Shown here: piece by piece, positions 53,639 to 62,568 of the stretch
Numbering within the stretch: position 1 is the first letter of the stretch
How the letters are laid out: each line of letters begins with the position of its first letter
DNA from: Ignavibacteria bacterium
Lineage (GTDB): Bacteria > Bacteroidota > Ignavibacteria > Ignavibacteriales > SURF-24
NCBI GenBank assembly: GCA_025612245.1
Contig: JAAXKQ010000013.1
Location: 1-64,000 of the forward strand
Reading direction: 5' to 3'
Length of the DNA: 64,000 nt
The notes under the pieces: generated by a model
The model's database searches: none
What the model was told of the DNA's origin: nothing
What the model saw: the letters and a program-made list of their open reading frames with translations, nothing else
Program-made: the position numbers and the translations under genes

Positions 53639-55743
53639 TGAAAAAAAAAGTATTAGCATTTTTTAAGAAAAATCCGGGAAGAACCATTAAGTCCCGCGAT
53701 TTGGCAAAGCAGCTGGATATTGCCACTGAGCACGAATATGCCTCACTGAAAGCCATGCTGCACAACCTCGAGCGCGAAGGACTCCTGCAGAGAATTGGCA
53801 AAAGATACCGGCTGCACACTAAAATTGAAGGCAAACTTACCGGCACACTTCAGATTACCGAAGCCGGATACGCCTTCGTAATAATGAAAGAATCGGGGAT
53901 GAAAGATATCTTCGTTGCCCCACAGAATATTGGGACCGCCTTTAGCGGCGACCTGGTGCAGGTAAACCTGGTCAATAGAAAAAAGAGGGGCAAGAACCTG
54001 GAAGGCGAAGTCATTAACGTCGTTAAAAGGGGCCGGCAGGAAATCGTGGGCACGCTGGAGAAAACAAGCTCGTTTTACATTCTTAAGCCCGATGAGCCGG
54101 AAATCAGAAGGGATATTTATATTGCTCCCGAACACCTTAACGGAGCAAAAAACGGCGACAAGGTGGTAGTGCACGACATACTCTGGGATTCAGCCGAGCT
54201 TAATCCGGAAGGAAAGGTTAAGGAAGTCCTCGGTAAGGCAGGCTCTTATGACGCTGAAATCTCAGCCCTGGCCCGTGAGTTTAATCTGCCTTATGTTTTC
54301 CCCCGCTCTGTCTTAAGGCAGGCTGAATCGATCAAGGGGGAAATCCCCTCAGAAGAGCTGGCAAAACGTCTGGACCTCCGTAGCCAGGTGATCTTTACGA
54401 TTGATCCGGAGGATGCCAAGGATTTTGACGATGCCGTTTCAATTGAACCCCTTAAAAACGGCAACTTCCGCCTCGGAGTCCATATTGCAGACGTAAGCCA
54501 TTACGTTACAGATGGTTCCCACATAGACCAGACGGCACTAAACCGCGGAAACAGCGTCTACTTCGTGGGCAAGGTAATACCCATGCTCCCGGAGAAGCTT
54601 TCAAACGGGATATGCTCTCTGGTTCCATTTGAGGACAGGCTCACCTACTCCGTAATTGCCGAGGTCTCGCCAACGGGCGCAGTAATTGACTACGAGATAA
54701 AAAAATCCGTCATAAACAGCAAACGCCGCTTTACTTATGATGAGGCACAAAAGGTAATTGAAACCCGGGAAGGTGACTTTGTAGAGGAACTTACCCTGCT
54801 GAATTCACTGGCAAAAACACTCAGAAAAAAAAGAATGACAAAGGGGAGCATTAACTTCATTTCCCCTGAAGTCCGGTTTGAACTGGATAAAAAAGGCGTG
54901 CCCGTAAGCATTACGAAAAAGGAAATAAAAGAAAGCCACATGCTCATTGAGGAGTTCATGCTCCTGGCTAACCAGATAGTGGCAAAGCATATCGGAGGCG
55001 CCAGGAAAAAAGACCCTCTTCCCTTCCTCTACAGGGTGCATGACCTTCCGGACCAGGAAAAGATTTTTGAGTTTGCCAATTTCGTAAAATCGCTCGGCTA
55101 CTCGTTTGACCCTTCCTCAGCAAACAAAACAAAACAGTTTCAGAAGCTCCTGGAAAGTGTAAAAGGGACCGAGGAAGAGGCTCTCATAAATGAAGTTGCC
55201 ATTCGCTCGATGGCCAAGGCCATATATTCGCCGCAGAACATCGGGCACTACGGACTCGGCTTTAAGTTCTACTCACACTTTACCTCGCCAATAAGGCGTT
55301 ACCCCGATCTTGTCGTTCACAGGCTCCTTCATTTTTATACAGAAAACCAGGGCAAGCAGTTTTACAGCCTGGATGAACTTGAAGAAATTGCAGACCATAC
55401 CTCGGCAACGGAAAGAAACGCCATCAGTGCCGAAAGGCTTTCGGTGAAGCTAAAACAGGCCGAATTCCTGCAGAATCGCGTAGGCGAGGAGTTCCAGGGC
55501 GTCATCTCAGGCATTACAAGCTTCGGCATTTTCGTCGAGCTCACGCAGACGCTTGCCGAAGGACTCATACGCCTGAGAGATATGGAGGATGATTATTATA
55601 TTTACGATGAGAAGAAATATTCTTTAATTGGTAGAAGACACCACAAGGTTTACAGGCTCGGGGATAAGATTACGGTAAAGCTAATCCGTGTAGATCGGGA
55701 GAAAAGAGAGATAGATTTTTTAATTGCAAACGATGAAGACTGA
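53638..55743 (+). CDS. rnr: Ribonuclease R
   Basis: RNase R is a processive 3'-5' exoribonuclease acting on structured RNA. The 701-residue protein has an N-terminal helix-turn-helix, cold-shock domains, the RNB catalytic domain with IFTIDPEDAKDFDDAVSIE and YSVIAEVSPTG, the TSPIRRYPDLVVHRLL motif and a C-terminal S1 domain (GVISGITSFGIFVELTQTLAEGLI). It starts immediately at the tamB stop (TAATG) and is the last coupled gene of the unit. No terminator is evident before the next gene. Confidence 0.95.
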   Translation: MKKKVLAFFKKNPGRTIKSRDLAKQLDIATEHEYASLKAMLHNLEREGLLQRIGKRYRLHTKIEGKLTGTLQITEAGYAFVIMKESGMKDIFVAPQNIGTAFSGDLVQVNLVNRKKRGKNLEGEVINVVKRGRQEIVGTLEKTSSFYILKPDEPEIRRDIYIAPEHLNGAKNGDKVVVHDILWDSAELNPEGKVKEVLGKAGSYDAEISALAREFNLPYVFPRSVLRQAESIKGEIPSEELAKRLDLRSQVIFTIDPEDAKDFDDAVSIEPLKNGNFRLGVHIADVSHYVTDGSHIDQTALNRGNSVYFVGKVIPMLPEKLSNGICSLVPFEDRLTYSVIAEVSPTGAVIDYEIKKSVINSKRRFTYDEAQKVIETREGDFVEELTLLNSLAKTLRKKRMTKGSINFISPEVRFELDKKGVPVSITKKEIKESHMLIEEFMLLANQIVAKHIGGARKKDPLPFLYRVHDLPDQEKIFEFANFVKSLGYSFDPSSANKTKQFQKLLESVKGTEEEALINEVAIRSMAKAIYSPQNIGHYGLGFKFYSHFTSPIRRYPDLVVHRLLHFYTENQGKQFYSLDELEEIADHTSATERNAISAERLSVKLKQAEFLQNRVGEEFQGVISGITSFGIFVELTQTLAEGLIRLRDMEDDYYIYDEKKYSLIGRRHHKVYRLGDKITVKLIRVDREKREIDFLIANDED

Positions 55744-55831
55744 TTTTTGGACCTGCTTTCGTGAAACCTAAATAATATCCTGATTGTCTAATTTTTATAG
55801 CTAAAAACTTTCTAAACGACAGAGTAATACG

Positions 55832-58800
55832 ATGGGTAAAAAAATTCTTTTCCTTTTTGTTCTATTGCTCTCCTTTAAGGGTATATACGGTCAAGATACA
55901 CAATTCGGCCAGAACAAGGTGCAGTATAAAAACTATAGCTGGTATTACATACAGACCAGGCACTTTGACATATACTTTTCGGACGGAGGGGGTACGCTTG
56001 CTGAATTTACAGCCAAAGCTGCCGAAGATGCACTGGTTGCTCTCCAAAACAGTTTCCGGTACGCAATCAATAACCGGATTACCATAATTGTCTACAGATC
56101 GCATAACGATTTCCAGGAGACAAATGTTACTGATGAATACCTTGAGGAAGGCATTGGCGGCTTTACGGAAATCTTCAAAAACAGGGTCGTACTGCCTTTT
56201 GACGGATCATATAGCAACTTCAGGCACGTTATTCATCATGAATTATCGCACGCCGTTATTAACGATATGTTCTATGGCGGCTCTTTCCAGAATATCATTT
56301 CTAAAAATATAAATGTTCAGGTCCCTTTGTGGTTCAATGAAGGCTTGGCAGAATATGAATCCTTAGGCTGGGATACAAATACGGATATGTTCATTAGGGA
56401 TGCTATCATTAATGAATACCTCCCCGACCTGAACGGACTTAACGGTTACTTTGCCTACAGGGGCGGTCAGTCCGCTTTCTACTATATCTCTCAGAAGTAC
56501 GGCAAGGAAAAAATCAGCGAAATCATCAGCAAGACCAGGGGCTCTGGAGACTTTGAGGAGGCCCTTAAGTCTTCAATTGGACTGAATTACGAGGAGTTAA
56601 ACGACAGGTGGAAGAAAGATCTCAAAAAGACCTACTGGCCCGATATAGCAAAGATGGACGACCCGGAAGCTTTTGCAAAGAAACTGACGGACCAGAAAAA
56701 AGACAAGGGAGGATCCTATAACGTCATTCCTGCCATCTCCCCGCAGGGAGACAAGATTGCCTTCATTTCAAACCGCGATATTTATTTCGACGTTTATATA
56801 ATGAATGCAATTGACGGCAAGATTATCAAAAAGCTCATCGAGGGTAACAGATCCAGCGAATTTGAGGAATTAAATATCCTTGCCCCGGGACTTACCTGGT
56901 CGCCCGACGGCAAGAAAATCATACTTACGGCTAAGAGCAACGGCTACGACGTGGCTTACCTGATAGACGTGGACTCGGAAGACAAGGACATTCTGCCCAT
57001 AAAGCTTGACGGAATCTCCTCCATGAAGTGGTCACACGACGGCAAGCACCTGCTCTATGTCGGGCAGAACGGCACTGAAAGTGACCTCTACGTCTATAAT
57101 ATGGAGAGTAAAGAGATTACAAATATCACCGGCGATATCTTTACCGATACAGATCCCGTCTGGTCGCCTGACGACAAACTGGTCTATTTTGCCTCCGACA
57201 GGGGCCCTTATACAAATCCCTCTGCTGTTACGGATACATTCAGCCTGTTCCACATGAACTATCACCAGACAGACCTGTATGCACTGAATCCTGCCTCAAG
57301 GCAGATCGTAAGGCTGACAGACCTGCCCAAGAGCGACGAAAGCTCCCCGGTCATCTCACCCGACGGAAAACACATGCTCTTTGTTTCAAACATGAATGGA
57401 ATAAACAACATCTATGAAATGGATCTTAATACGAGCTCTCCCGATTCACTTCAGATGTTGACGGCAAGCAACCTGAGGCCCATTACAAACTCATTGAACG
57501 GACTTTCCCAGCTTTCACTCTCACAGGACGGGAAAAAACTTGTTTTCAGCTCCTTTTATGATGCGGCATATAACCTGTTCCTTATGATGAACCCTTTTGA
57601 ACCTAAAACGACAAAAAAACAGCTGGAACCAACGGTTTATTATGCGGGACTCTTAAATCCTGCCAAGGCCGACAGCATATCCCTGGCCATACATTCTACT
57701 ACCGTACCGGCCAGCACAACACTTCTTAAGGATACGACGGGAGTTAAGACTGCAGGCGGAAAAGAAACAGACTCTGTCAGATCCCATATCTTTACGGGCA
57801 ACGTTGAGGTAAACAAGGACTCAACTTCGGGCAAGGATTACAGCAGGTATGTCTTTGGCGGAAAAGCACTTACCTCCGACACGGCAGGAAATAAAAACCC
57901 GGAATTTAACCTTAAGAACAACCTGGATAAAAACGGCAACTTCTATGTGAACAAGTATAAGGTAAGCTTCTCTCCCGATATAGTTTATGCAAATGCCGGC
58001 TACAGCACGCTCTATGGACTCCTGGGTACGACTGTTCTTTCATTCAGCGACGTCCTGGGCAATCACCGCCTGATCGGAGTAACAAGCATGCAGATTGACC
58101 TTAAGAACAGCGACTACGGGCTTGCTTATTACTACCTGCCCAAGCGCGTTAACTACGGCATTGAAGCTTTCCATACGGCAAGGTTTGTTTACTTGGACCG
58201 CTCCAGCGCACTCGATCCCTACAGGTCCGATCTGTTCAGGTTCAGGAACTATGGCACCGTGCTTTCTGCCAGCTATCCGTTAAACAAATTCTACAGAATT
58301 GACGCCGGCCTGAGCTGGCTTAACGTATCGGCTGAAAACCTGGACAATACGGATGAGTCCCCTGAGAGAATATCATACATAATTCCTTCTCTCAGCTTCG
58401 TGCACGATAATACAATGTGGGGTTATACGGCTCCTATTGACGGAACAAGGTACAACCTTACGCTTTTCGGAAATCCTTTCAGCGGATCAAGAAATCTGAG
58501 CTTCTACTCCTTTAACTGGGACTTCAGGCACTACAGCCGCTTCTGGTTCGATAACGCTTTTGTATTCAGACTCTCGGGCGGCTACTCAGGTGGTGAAAAC
58601 CCGCAGAGGTTCTTTATCGGAGGAACGGATAACTGGATCAACAGAACTTTCTCCACGGGTGAAATCCCGCTCAGATCGGCATCCGACTTTGCGTTCCTTA
58701 CCCCGGCACTGCCTTTGAGAGGATATAATTATGCTGAAAAAATCGGCACTAAATATTCACTCCTGAATCTGGAACTCAGAATGCCCTTAATCAGATACCT

Positions 58801-59068
58801 GGTTACGGGACCCGTTCCATTGCTTTTCCAGAACATACTTGGCGCGGCATTTGTTGATGCTGGTACGGCATGGGATAAGACGGACAAGCTGCAGCTTCTG
58901 GCAAGGCAGGACGGCAGCTTGAAGACAAAGGACCTACTTATGGGTACCGGCGTGGGAGCAAGGATTTTCTTCCTTTACTTCCTTGTAAGGTTTGACGTTG
59001 CATGGCAGTACAACCTGGATCATTTCTCGACTCCGAAGTATTACTTCTCGCTCGGCGCCGACTTCTAA
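55832..59068 (+). CDS. Gluzincin-type peptidase, TolB propeller and barrel protein
   Basis: This 1078-residue protein combines three parts. Residues about 21-270 form a peptidase MA-like domain with His136-Glu-Leu-Ser-His140 and a WFNEGLAE segment at 167-174 that can supply the third zinc ligand. Residues about 300-640 are TolB/PD40 propeller repeats (TWSPDGKKIILTAKS, VWSPDDKLVYFASDRG, VISPDGKHMLFVSNMNG). The C-terminus (about 720-1078) looks like an Omp85/BamA-type barrel, ending in phenylalanine. A signal peptide (MGKKILFLFVLLLSFKGIYGQ) sends it to the envelope. It is followed by a strong terminator. Function unknown; likely a surface-anchored metallopeptidase. Confidence 0.75.
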   Translation: MGKKILFLFVLLLSFKGIYGQDTQFGQNKVQYKNYSWYYIQTRHFDIYFSDGGGTLAEFTAKAAEDALVALQNSFRYAINNRITIIVYRSHNDFQETNVTDEYLEEGIGGFTEIFKNRVVLPFDGSYSNFRHVIHHELSHAVINDMFYGGSFQNIISKNINVQVPLWFNEGLAEYESLGWDTNTDMFIRDAIINEYLPDLNGLNGYFAYRGGQSAFYYISQKYGKEKISEIISKTRGSGDFEEALKSSIGLNYEELNDRWKKDLKKTYWPDIAKMDDPEAFAKKLTDQKKDKGGSYNVIPAISPQGDKIAFISNRDIYFDVYIMNAIDGKIIKKLIEGNRSSEFEELNILAPGLTWSPDGKKIILTAKSNGYDVAYLIDVDSEDKDILPIKLDGISSMKWSHDGKHLLYVGQNGTESDLYVYNMESKEITNITGDIFTDTDPVWSPDDKLVYFASDRGPYTNPSAVTDTFSLFHMNYHQTDLYALNPASRQIVRLTDLPKSDESSPVISPDGKHMLFVSNMNGINNIYEMDLNTSSPDSLQMLTASNLRPITNSLNGLSQLSLSQDGKKLVFSSFYDAAYNLFLMMNPFEPKTTKKQLEPTVYYAGLLNPAKADSISLAIHSTTVPASTTLLKDTTGVKTAGGKETDSVRSHIFTGNVEVNKDSTSGKDYSRYVFGGKALTSDTAGNKNPEFNLKNNLDKNGNFYVNKYKVSFSPDIVYANAGYSTLYGLLGTTVLSFSDVLGNHRLIGVTSMQIDLKNSDYGLAYYYLPKRVNYGIEAFHTARFVYLDRSSALDPYRSDLFRFRNYGTVLSASYPLNKFYRIDAGLSWLNVSAENLDNTDESPERISYIIPSLSFVHDNTMWGYTAPIDGTRYNLTLFGNPFSGSRNLSFYSFNWDFRHYSRFWFDNAFVFRLSGGYSGGENPQRFFIGGTDNWINRTFSTGEIPLRSASDFAFLTPALPLRGYNYAEKIGTKYSLLNLELRMPLIRYLVTGPVPLLFQNILGAAFVDAGTAWDKTDKLQLLARQDGSLKTKDLLMGTGVGARIFFLYFLVRFDVAWQYNLDHFSTPKYYFSLGADF

Positions 59069-59087
59069 AAACTTTAGTTAAGCAAAT

Positions 59088-59123
59088 AAAAAAGCAGAAC
59101 AGTAAAGACTGTTCTGCTTTTTT
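59088..59123. terminator. Bidirectional terminator between 59068 and 59153 genes
   Basis: AAAAAAGCAGAACAG (59088-59102) pairs over 15 bp with CTGTTCTGCTTTTTT (59109-59123) around TAAAGA. Both convergent genes are served. Confidence 0.93.
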
Positions 59124-59152
59124 TATATCTTTTATGTTTGTACCCCAAAGTA

Positions 59153-60493
59153 CTAATTTTTCAGTGCCCTGCCCTTTTCATCATAGACCCTTTCCGAGAG
59201 GAGCTTTCCGTTTTCATACCTGGCTTCACTTTTTACAAATCCGTTCTGGTAGTAGCTTACGTACGCGCCGTCTATCTGGCCGTTCCTGTAATATGCGTAC
59301 TGAGAGACTTCGCCATTAGGGAAATACCAGGTTTTCACGCCGTCAGTAACCCCATTGCGGTAGTCTTCCTCGTATGCAAGCTTGCCGTTCTGATAGAATC
59401 CCCGCGCCTTGCCTTCTGGCTTGCCGTCTGAAAAATTAGTTTCGGACTTCAGGCTGCCGTCAGGATAGAACGTTTTTGCAATTCCCTGAATTACATCCTT
59501 ATAATAATTTGTTTCAGCTATTTCCCGCCCAAGGCTGTCATATTCGTAGGCGGTGCCTTTCTTAAGACCCGATTCATATGGCGTAACGGTCTTTACATAA
59601 CCGCTGTCGTGATAGGTCTTGCATACGCCCTCGGGATTGCCATTGACATAGTTAAAATCTGTTTTAATGTAGCCGCTGTTATAATAGTTTTTTTCCGGCC
59701 CGTTTTTCTTCCCATCCTTGAAGCTTATCTCAGACTTCAGTATCCCGTCATCATAATAATCCTTGAAGCTTTCTTCAACCTTGGCAAACTTGTTATCGAT
59801 GCCGTAGCGGACCCTCTTTATAATCTGGCCGTTTTCATACGTATCTATTACCTTTACCGAGCCGTCGATATAAAACAGTTTTGAAGTTCCTTCAAGCTTG
59901 TCGTTTTTGTAGTTTGCCTCAAGGGCAACTTTGCCGTTTTCAAAATAGGTTCTGCTTGGGCCTTCGAGCTTTCCATCCACATAATACTTTTCAACTTCAA
60001 CGCTTCCGCCATCGAAGAAAGTGCGTGAAAGCCCGTTCAGTATGCCGTTATGGTAGTTCCAGAGCCCCATAACATTGCCGCTTTTGTAGTATGTTTTGGT
60101 TATGCCTTCCTGGATGTTGTTGATATAGTTAGGTTCAGCCCACACTTCCCCGGTTTCATAATACCATTTCGAGGGGCCTTCAAGCTTTCCGTTGGAATAG
60201 TTCCATTCCATCGTAAGGCGCCCGTTTTCAAGGTACCACTGCGAGGTGCCGTCTTCCTTGTCATCATGGAAGTACCACAGCTTCCAGAGCTGCCCGCTTT
60301 CATAGTACTCCCTGTAAGTGCCCTCACGTTTATCATAGTGATAGGCTCCCTCGGTCTTTAATTTACCGCTGGGATAGTAGGTCTTTTTTATGTCATATTC
60401 TTTTTCCTGCGCACTAACGGGATAAAAAGCCGCAAAAATAAGACAAATCAGGAGGTGATATATTGAGAATTTAATAATATTGCTTGTTTTCAT
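59153..60493 (-). CDS. Secreted MORN-variant repeat protein
   Basis: From the ATG at 60493, chosen because GGAAGAA lies just upstream and a signal peptide (ending YPVSAQ) then starts the protein, the product has 446 residues. It is made of about sixteen repeats of 22-25 residues of the type KTYYPSGKLKTEGAYHYDKREG, each with Y-x-x-G-x-h and a G at the end, matching MORN_2/YwqK-like repeats. A longer insertion near residue 200 breaks the register once. Such repeats form elongated beta sheets; role unknown. There is no toxin partner nearby despite the YwqK family name. Confidence 0.8.
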   Translation of the reverse strand: MKTSNIIKFSIYHLLICLIFAAFYPVSAQEKEYDIKKTYYPSGKLKTEGAYHYDKREGTYREYYESGQLWKLWYFHDDKEDGTSQWYLENGRLTMEWNYSNGKLEGPSKWYYETGEVWAEPNYINNIQEGITKTYYKSGNVMGLWNYHNGILNGLSRTFFDGGSVEVEKYYVDGKLEGPSRTYFENGKVALEANYKNDKLEGTSKLFYIDGSVKVIDTYENGQIIKRVRYGIDNKFAKVEESFKDYYDDGILKSEISFKDGKKNGPEKNYYNSGYIKTDFNYVNGNPEGVCKTYHDSGYVKTVTPYESGLKKGTAYEYDSLGREIAETNYYKDVIQGIAKTFYPDGSLKSETNFSDGKPEGKARGFYQNGKLAYEEDYRNGVTDGVKTWYFPNGEVSQYAYYRNGQIDGAYVSYYQNGFVKSEARYENGKLLSERVYDEKGRALKN

Positions 60494-60677
60494 TTCTTCC
60501 GTAAATTTATAGCCTAAAACCAATAGCTGAAAATTCCGCCCACGAAATTTAAGAAAATTTCAGTTTAGTTTTAGGGGATTTATTAGGTATATATCTCTGA
60601 CCTTTCTTTATTTGAATTTTTTCCTCCGCTCAAGGCCGTAAGAAAAAGATTCCTGCAAATTAAACGCTATTTTTGCG

Positions 60678-60685
60678 TAAATTTG
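60678..60685 (+). promoter_or_regulatory. TAnnTTTG minus-7 element of the thioesterase gene
   Basis: TAAATTTG lies 21 nt upstream of the ATG at 60707, just far enough for a short leader that includes AAGGA. The minus-33 is not clear. Confidence 0.35.
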
Positions 60686-60706
60686 GTACAAAAATAAGGA
60701 TTTATA

Positions 60707-61102
60707 ATGTTCCGGACTGAAGTTACAGTCAACTTTTTCGACTGCGATCCCGCGGGGATCATGTTCTTCGGAAATATTTTTAAGATAGCACACGCGGCTT
60801 ATGAGGAAATGCTAAAGAAAGGCAACCTTAAAAGAGACTATTTTAACGATAGCCGGTTCGCTATCCCTATATTGCATTCGGAGGCAGACTTCCTTAAGGC
60901 TATCATGCCGGGCGAAAGAGTTGAAGCAGAAGTCAACGTTTCCCTTCTTAAGGAATCCTCTTTTGAGCTTTCCTACGAGGTACTGAATAAAAAAGGCGAA
61001 GTCCTGGCCCGTGTTAAAACCGTGCACGTTACGGTCAACAGGCAAACATGGGAAAAAGCTCCGCTTCCCGGGGATCTAAAGGATTATCTCAGGGGAATTT
61101 AA
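60707..61102 (+). CDS. 4-hydroxybenzoyl-CoA-type thioesterase, candidate DHNA-CoA thioesterase
   Basis: This 131-residue hotdog-fold protein has NFFDCDPAGIMFFGNIFKIAHAAYEEML, with the catalytic Asp in the DPAG motif, and FELSYEVLNKKGEVLARVKTVHVTV. Its position directly opposite menE, which makes the CoA-ester precursor, suggests 1,4-dihydroxy-2-naphthoyl-CoA thioesterase (MenI). That assignment is inference; other short acyl-CoA substrates are possible. The ATG at 60707 has AAGGA upstream. Confidence 0.6.
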   Translation: MFRTEVTVNFFDCDPAGIMFFGNIFKIAHAAYEEMLKKGNLKRDYFNDSRFAIPILHSEADFLKAIMPGERVEAEVNVSLLKESSFELSYEVLNKKGEVLARVKTVHVTVNRQTWEKAPLPGDLKDYLRGI

Positions 61103-61110
61103 GCTTTTCT

Positions 61111-62568
61111 TCACTTAAACTTAAACATTTCCCTAATATAGTCGCGCCTTAATTTTCCTAAGGAGGTTCTTGGCAGCTCATCTAAAAAGAATATCCTGCG
61201 CGGAACCTTGTAGGCAGCCAGATGGCCTCTTAAGAAACTATCCAGCTCCTCAGGCTGAAAGTCACCGTCTTTAACCAGTGCTGCTGCAACCCTCTGGCCC
61301 CACTGCCTGTCTTCAAGTGCAAATACACAGGCATCTTTTACTTTACCGTAACGCAATATTGCAGCCTCAACCTCCAGGGGGTTGACGTTCTCGCCACCTG
61401 AGATAATCAGGTCCGTCCTGCGGGCTTCAACGTAAAGATAGCCTTCGCTATCCAGGTGCCCCAGGTCACCCGTATAATAAAAGCCTTCTTTAAGGCTCTT
61501 TGAAGTCTCCTCAGGGTTCTCCCAGTATCCCTTCATAAGCGAAGGCCCCTGAATGGCTATTTCCCCGCTTTTACCTTTGGGCACTTCATGCCCGTACTCG
61601 TCAACAATAATAATCCTGTTGCCTGGTAGTGCCTTACCAACCGAACTTAGTTTACGTGTATTTTTTCCCACCTCAAGCGCCGTAACAAGCGTTGCCGTTT
61701 CAGTAGATCCGTATACCTTAACCGCTTTCCAGTTTTCCCTCAGTGCATCTTCTGCCAGGGCGTCATCTACGGGCCCCCCGCCCAGGAGCATAAAGCGCAG
61801 CTCTTTATTCGGCTTAACTCCCATTTCAAGTAAGCGCCTTAAGGTAGTTGTAACAAATGAGGTGAGTGTGGGCCTGAAGGTTTCAATTGCAAGGGCAATG
61901 TCTTCAGACTTTAATGAATCCGGAATTGCAACACATGCTCCGAAAAGAAGTGCGCGCACGGGAATTGAAAAGCCTCCTATGTGATAAAACGGCAGGCTGG
62001 CCAGCCAGGAATCCATATTAGTTTGCCTTAAAAGCACGTCGGAAGCCGTGGCGCTATAAAAAAGCGTGCTGAAAGAATGCATTACGCCTTTTGGGTTTCC
62101 TGTAGTGCCCGAAGTATAAAGTATCAAAGCCAGCTCATCCGGATTCCCGGACTCTTCGCACTGTATAAATGAAGCCTTGTTGGTCAGTTCATCCTGTGTA
62201 AACGGGAAAATAATTTTTTTAATTTCAGACTTAAGTCTGTCTTTTAGTTCCTCGTGCACAAAAACAAATTCCGCCTTTGAGTGCCGTATCAGCCTTTCCA
62301 AATCCAGGTCAAGAAGCCGGAGGTTAAGGGGTACCGGAACGGCTCCAATGTTCCACAAAGCCAGAAGAAGAATGATGAATTCGGGGTTATTGCCGCTAAG
62401 AATTGCGGCGTGGCTTCCTTTTTTAAGCCCCATGGCCTTCAGTAAAGCCGAATACCCTCCTGCACGCCTGACAAGTTCAGCATAAGAAATTATCCCGCCT
62501 TTGCCGACAATAGCAGGCCTGTTTTCATCAATTTCTATTTTTTTATTAAAGAAAATAAAATCCGTCAT
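61111..62568 (-). CDS. menE: O-succinylbenzoate--CoA ligase
   Basis: MenE activates o-succinylbenzoate with CoA and ATP. The 485-residue adenylate-forming enzyme has the P-loop-like LILYTSGTTGNPKGVMHS near 150, the STETATLV core near 300, the YYTGDLGHLDSEGYLYVEARRTDLIISGGENV hinge and the C-terminal lysine region SLGKLRRDYIRE. The ATG overlaps the menC stop by 4 nt and its 3' end is convergent with the thioesterase gene 8 nt away. It is the third of the menA-menC-menE row. Confidence 0.92.
   Translation of the reverse strand: MTDFIFFNKKIEIDENRPAIVGKGGIISYAELVRRAGGYSALLKAMGLKKGSHAAILSGNNPEFIILLLALWNIGAVPVPLNLRLLDLDLERLIRHSKAEFVFVHEELKDRLKSEIKKIIFPFTQDELTNKASFIQCEESGNPDELALILYTSGTTGNPKGVMHSFSTLFYSATASDVLLRQTNMDSWLASLPFYHIGGFSIPVRALLFGACVAIPDSLKSEDIALAIETFRPTLTSFVTTTLRRLLEMGVKPNKELRFMLLGGGPVDDALAEDALRENWKAVKVYGSTETATLVTALEVGKNTRKLSSVGKALPGNRIIIVDEYGHEVPKGKSGEIAIQGPSLMKGYWENPEETSKSLKEGFYYTGDLGHLDSEGYLYVEARRTDLIISGGENVNPLEVEAAILRYGKVKDACVFALEDRQWGQRVAAALVKDGDFQPEELDSFLRGHLAAYKVPRRIFFLDELPRTSLGKLRRDYIREMFKFK

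Noticed and set aside
59153-60493. Antitoxin of a YwqK-type toxin-antitoxin pair
   Set aside because: The repeats match that family name, but the protein is secreted, very long and has no toxin gene beside it.
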